A stretch of 6,844 bases of DNA from Planctomycetaceae bacterium TMED10 (GTDB taxonomy: Bacteria; Planctomycetota; Planctomycetia; Pirellulales; UBA7805): positions 7,907-14,750 of the forward strand of contig NHBP01000043.1 of the NCBI GenBank assembly GCA_002168195.1. Direction: 5' to 3'. Position numbers and translations under genes: made by a program. Below are positions 6,383-6,844 of this stretch, in pieces; position 1 is the first letter of the stretch; each line of letters begins with the position of its first letter. The notes under the pieces were generated by a model that saw nothing but the letters and a program-made list of their open reading frames with translations, was not told the DNA's origin and did not search any database.

Positions 6383-6390
6383 AAAGGAGA
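6383..6390 (+). promoter_or_regulatory. Ribosome binding site for the sigma factor TTG start
   Basis: AAAGGAGA ends 5 nt before TTG 6396. It is the only strong Shine-Dalgarno sequence upstream of the sigma reading frame and supports TTG as the start. The in-frame TTG at 6375 has no such site. Confidence 0.7.
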
Positions 6391-6395
6391 TTTCC

Positions 6396-6844
6396 TTGAC
6401 GCGACAAAAAAAATCAGGCAACAACGGTAAAGGCAAGTCCTTTCCCCATGCAACAAACGGAAAACCGAAAGACAACGGTTCGTTACGCCGGTCGGGGCAA
6501 GATGATCGAACCAAAAAAAATAAGGGTACCGGTAGCGACGACGAATATGCAGATCGTCGCCAAATGGCTAAGAATACAGTGATTTCGCTTGATGACCCGA
6601 TTCGCATGTATTTGATGCAAATGGGTGATATCTCGATGCTTTCTCGCGAAGAGGAACTCAGCGCTGCAAAGCGGATTGAGGGTACGCAAAGTCGCTATCG
6701 CAGGCAATTATTGGCCTCCGATTACGTGCTCCGCGGAGCGACGGATCTACTGAAAAAAGTCAAAAATGGCGAATTACGGATCGACCGTACCGTGGAAGTT
6801 TCCGTAACGAACATGGCCGAAAAGCGGCGCATTATGCAACAGCT
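6396..6844 (+). CDS. rpoD: Primary sigma-70 factor (RpoD/SigA), N-terminal part, 3' partial
   Basis: The frame from TTG 6396 is open to the right edge (149 complete codons). Residues 66-95 (DDPIRMYLMQMGDISMLSREEELSAAKRIE) are a clear sigma-70 region 1.2, which contacts the discriminator next to the -10 element. The following segment (RYRRQLLASDYVLRGATDLLKKVKNGELRIDRTVEVS) matches the start of the non-conserved region before region 2.1 as it appears in planctomycete RpoD. Residues 1-60 form a Lys/Arg/Asn/Gly-rich tail in place of the acidic region 1.1 of E. coli sigma-70. TTG is chosen because of the well-placed AAAGGAGA; the ATG at codon 57 would remove the tail and has no such site. The gene is divergent from the carboxylase operon and has a long structured leader. 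Regions 2-4 lie outside the window, so the primary rather than alternative class is inferred. Confidence 0.85.
   Translation, partial: MTRQKKSGNNGKGKSFPHATNGKPKDNGSLRRSGQDDRTKKNKGTGSDDEYADRRQMAKNTVISLDDPIRMYLMQMGDISMLSREEELSAAKRIEGTQSRYRRQLLASDYVLRGATDLLKKVKNGELRIDRTVEVSVTNMAEKRRIMQQ

Larger units (their letters stand above)
6000..6395. other. Divergent intergenic region between the carboxylase operon and the sigma factor gene
   Basis: This 396-bp stretch has no convincing gene. Translations in all frames lack recognisable domains and are rich in Ser/Arg/Pro or Phe. It must hold the promoters of both divergent transcription units, but I could not assign a convincing -35/-10 pair on either strand. 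Structure is concentrated here: two matching palindromes (6137-6187), a direct repeat CTGGTCG at 6190-6196 and 6211-6217, a terminator-like hairpin (6217-6245) and a second hairpin just before the sigma gene (6327-6371). Confidence 0.75.

Noticed and set aside
6000..6407. N-terminal extension of the carboxylase reading frame by up to 136 residues
   Set aside because: It has no carboxylase-like residues, is low in complexity, overlaps the start of the sigma gene on the other strand, and would make the protein far longer than its family.
6406..6520. Two runs of eight A (6406-6413 and 6513-6520) early in the sigma gene as possible slippage sites
   Set aside because: Equally long runs occur in the crotonase gene (T8 at 1915-1922 and 2417-2424), so they appear to be ordinary lysine codon runs in this genome.
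6200..6607. 135-residue open frame on the - strand
   Set aside because: It is antisense to the sigma factor start and leader, and its Phe/Pro/Arg-rich translation shows no family signature.

Overview
The window looks like part of a planctomycete chromosome, probably of the Pirellula/Rhodopirellula type. Three signs point there: a cyclase-fold (squalene-cyclase-like) protein with the C-terminal form common in that phylum, a split AtuA-type protein, and a primary sigma factor whose region 1.2 is followed by the long non-conserved segment seen in planctomycete RpoD. This placement rests on protein appearance only. Base composition is moderate. GTG and TTG starts seem to be used alongside ATG, and Shine-Dalgarno sequences are strong on the + strand genes but weak or absent in the - strand operon.

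Layout. Positions 1-1724 (+) hold the 3' part of an alpha/alpha-toroid protein gene. It is tightly coupled to a HisA-like TIM-barrel gene that starts at GTG 960. Positions 5999-1751 (-) hold a compact four-gene catabolic operon, read from high to low coordinates: acyl-CoA carboxylase beta subunit, AtuA N-terminal domain (DUF1446 type), AtuA C-terminal domain as a separate short gene, and a crotonase-family enoyl-CoA hydratase. Gaps are 40, 9 and 27 bp. The operon converges on the HisA-like gene with only 26 bp between them. Positions 6000-6395 hold no gene and separate the operon from a divergent primary sigma factor gene, which starts at TTG 6396 and runs off the right edge.

How the genes fit together. 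In Pseudomonas, carboxylase beta, AtuA and a hydratase belong to the Atu (acyclic terpene) and Liu (leucine/isovalerate) pathways. There a 3-methyl branched enoyl-CoA is carboxylated on its methyl group and then hydrated. The operon here is a reduced version. No biotin carboxylase/BCCP alpha subunit, acyl-CoA dehydrogenase or lyase lies in the window, so these must come from elsewhere. The native substrate (methylcrotonyl-CoA, geranyl-CoA or another) cannot be decided from this sequence.

The most unusual part is the 396-bp divergent intergenic region. It holds two palindromes of identical form (TGTTGC-N6-GCAACA) centred 33 bp apart, a terminator-like hairpin followed by six T on the sigma-factor strand about 150 nt before the sigma start, and a 14-bp bulged hairpin ending just before the sigma gene's ribosome binding site. 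A second point is that the two AtuA parts lie in one reading frame, separated by a single TGA. No RNA genes, insertion sequences, CRISPR arrays or phage genes were seen.
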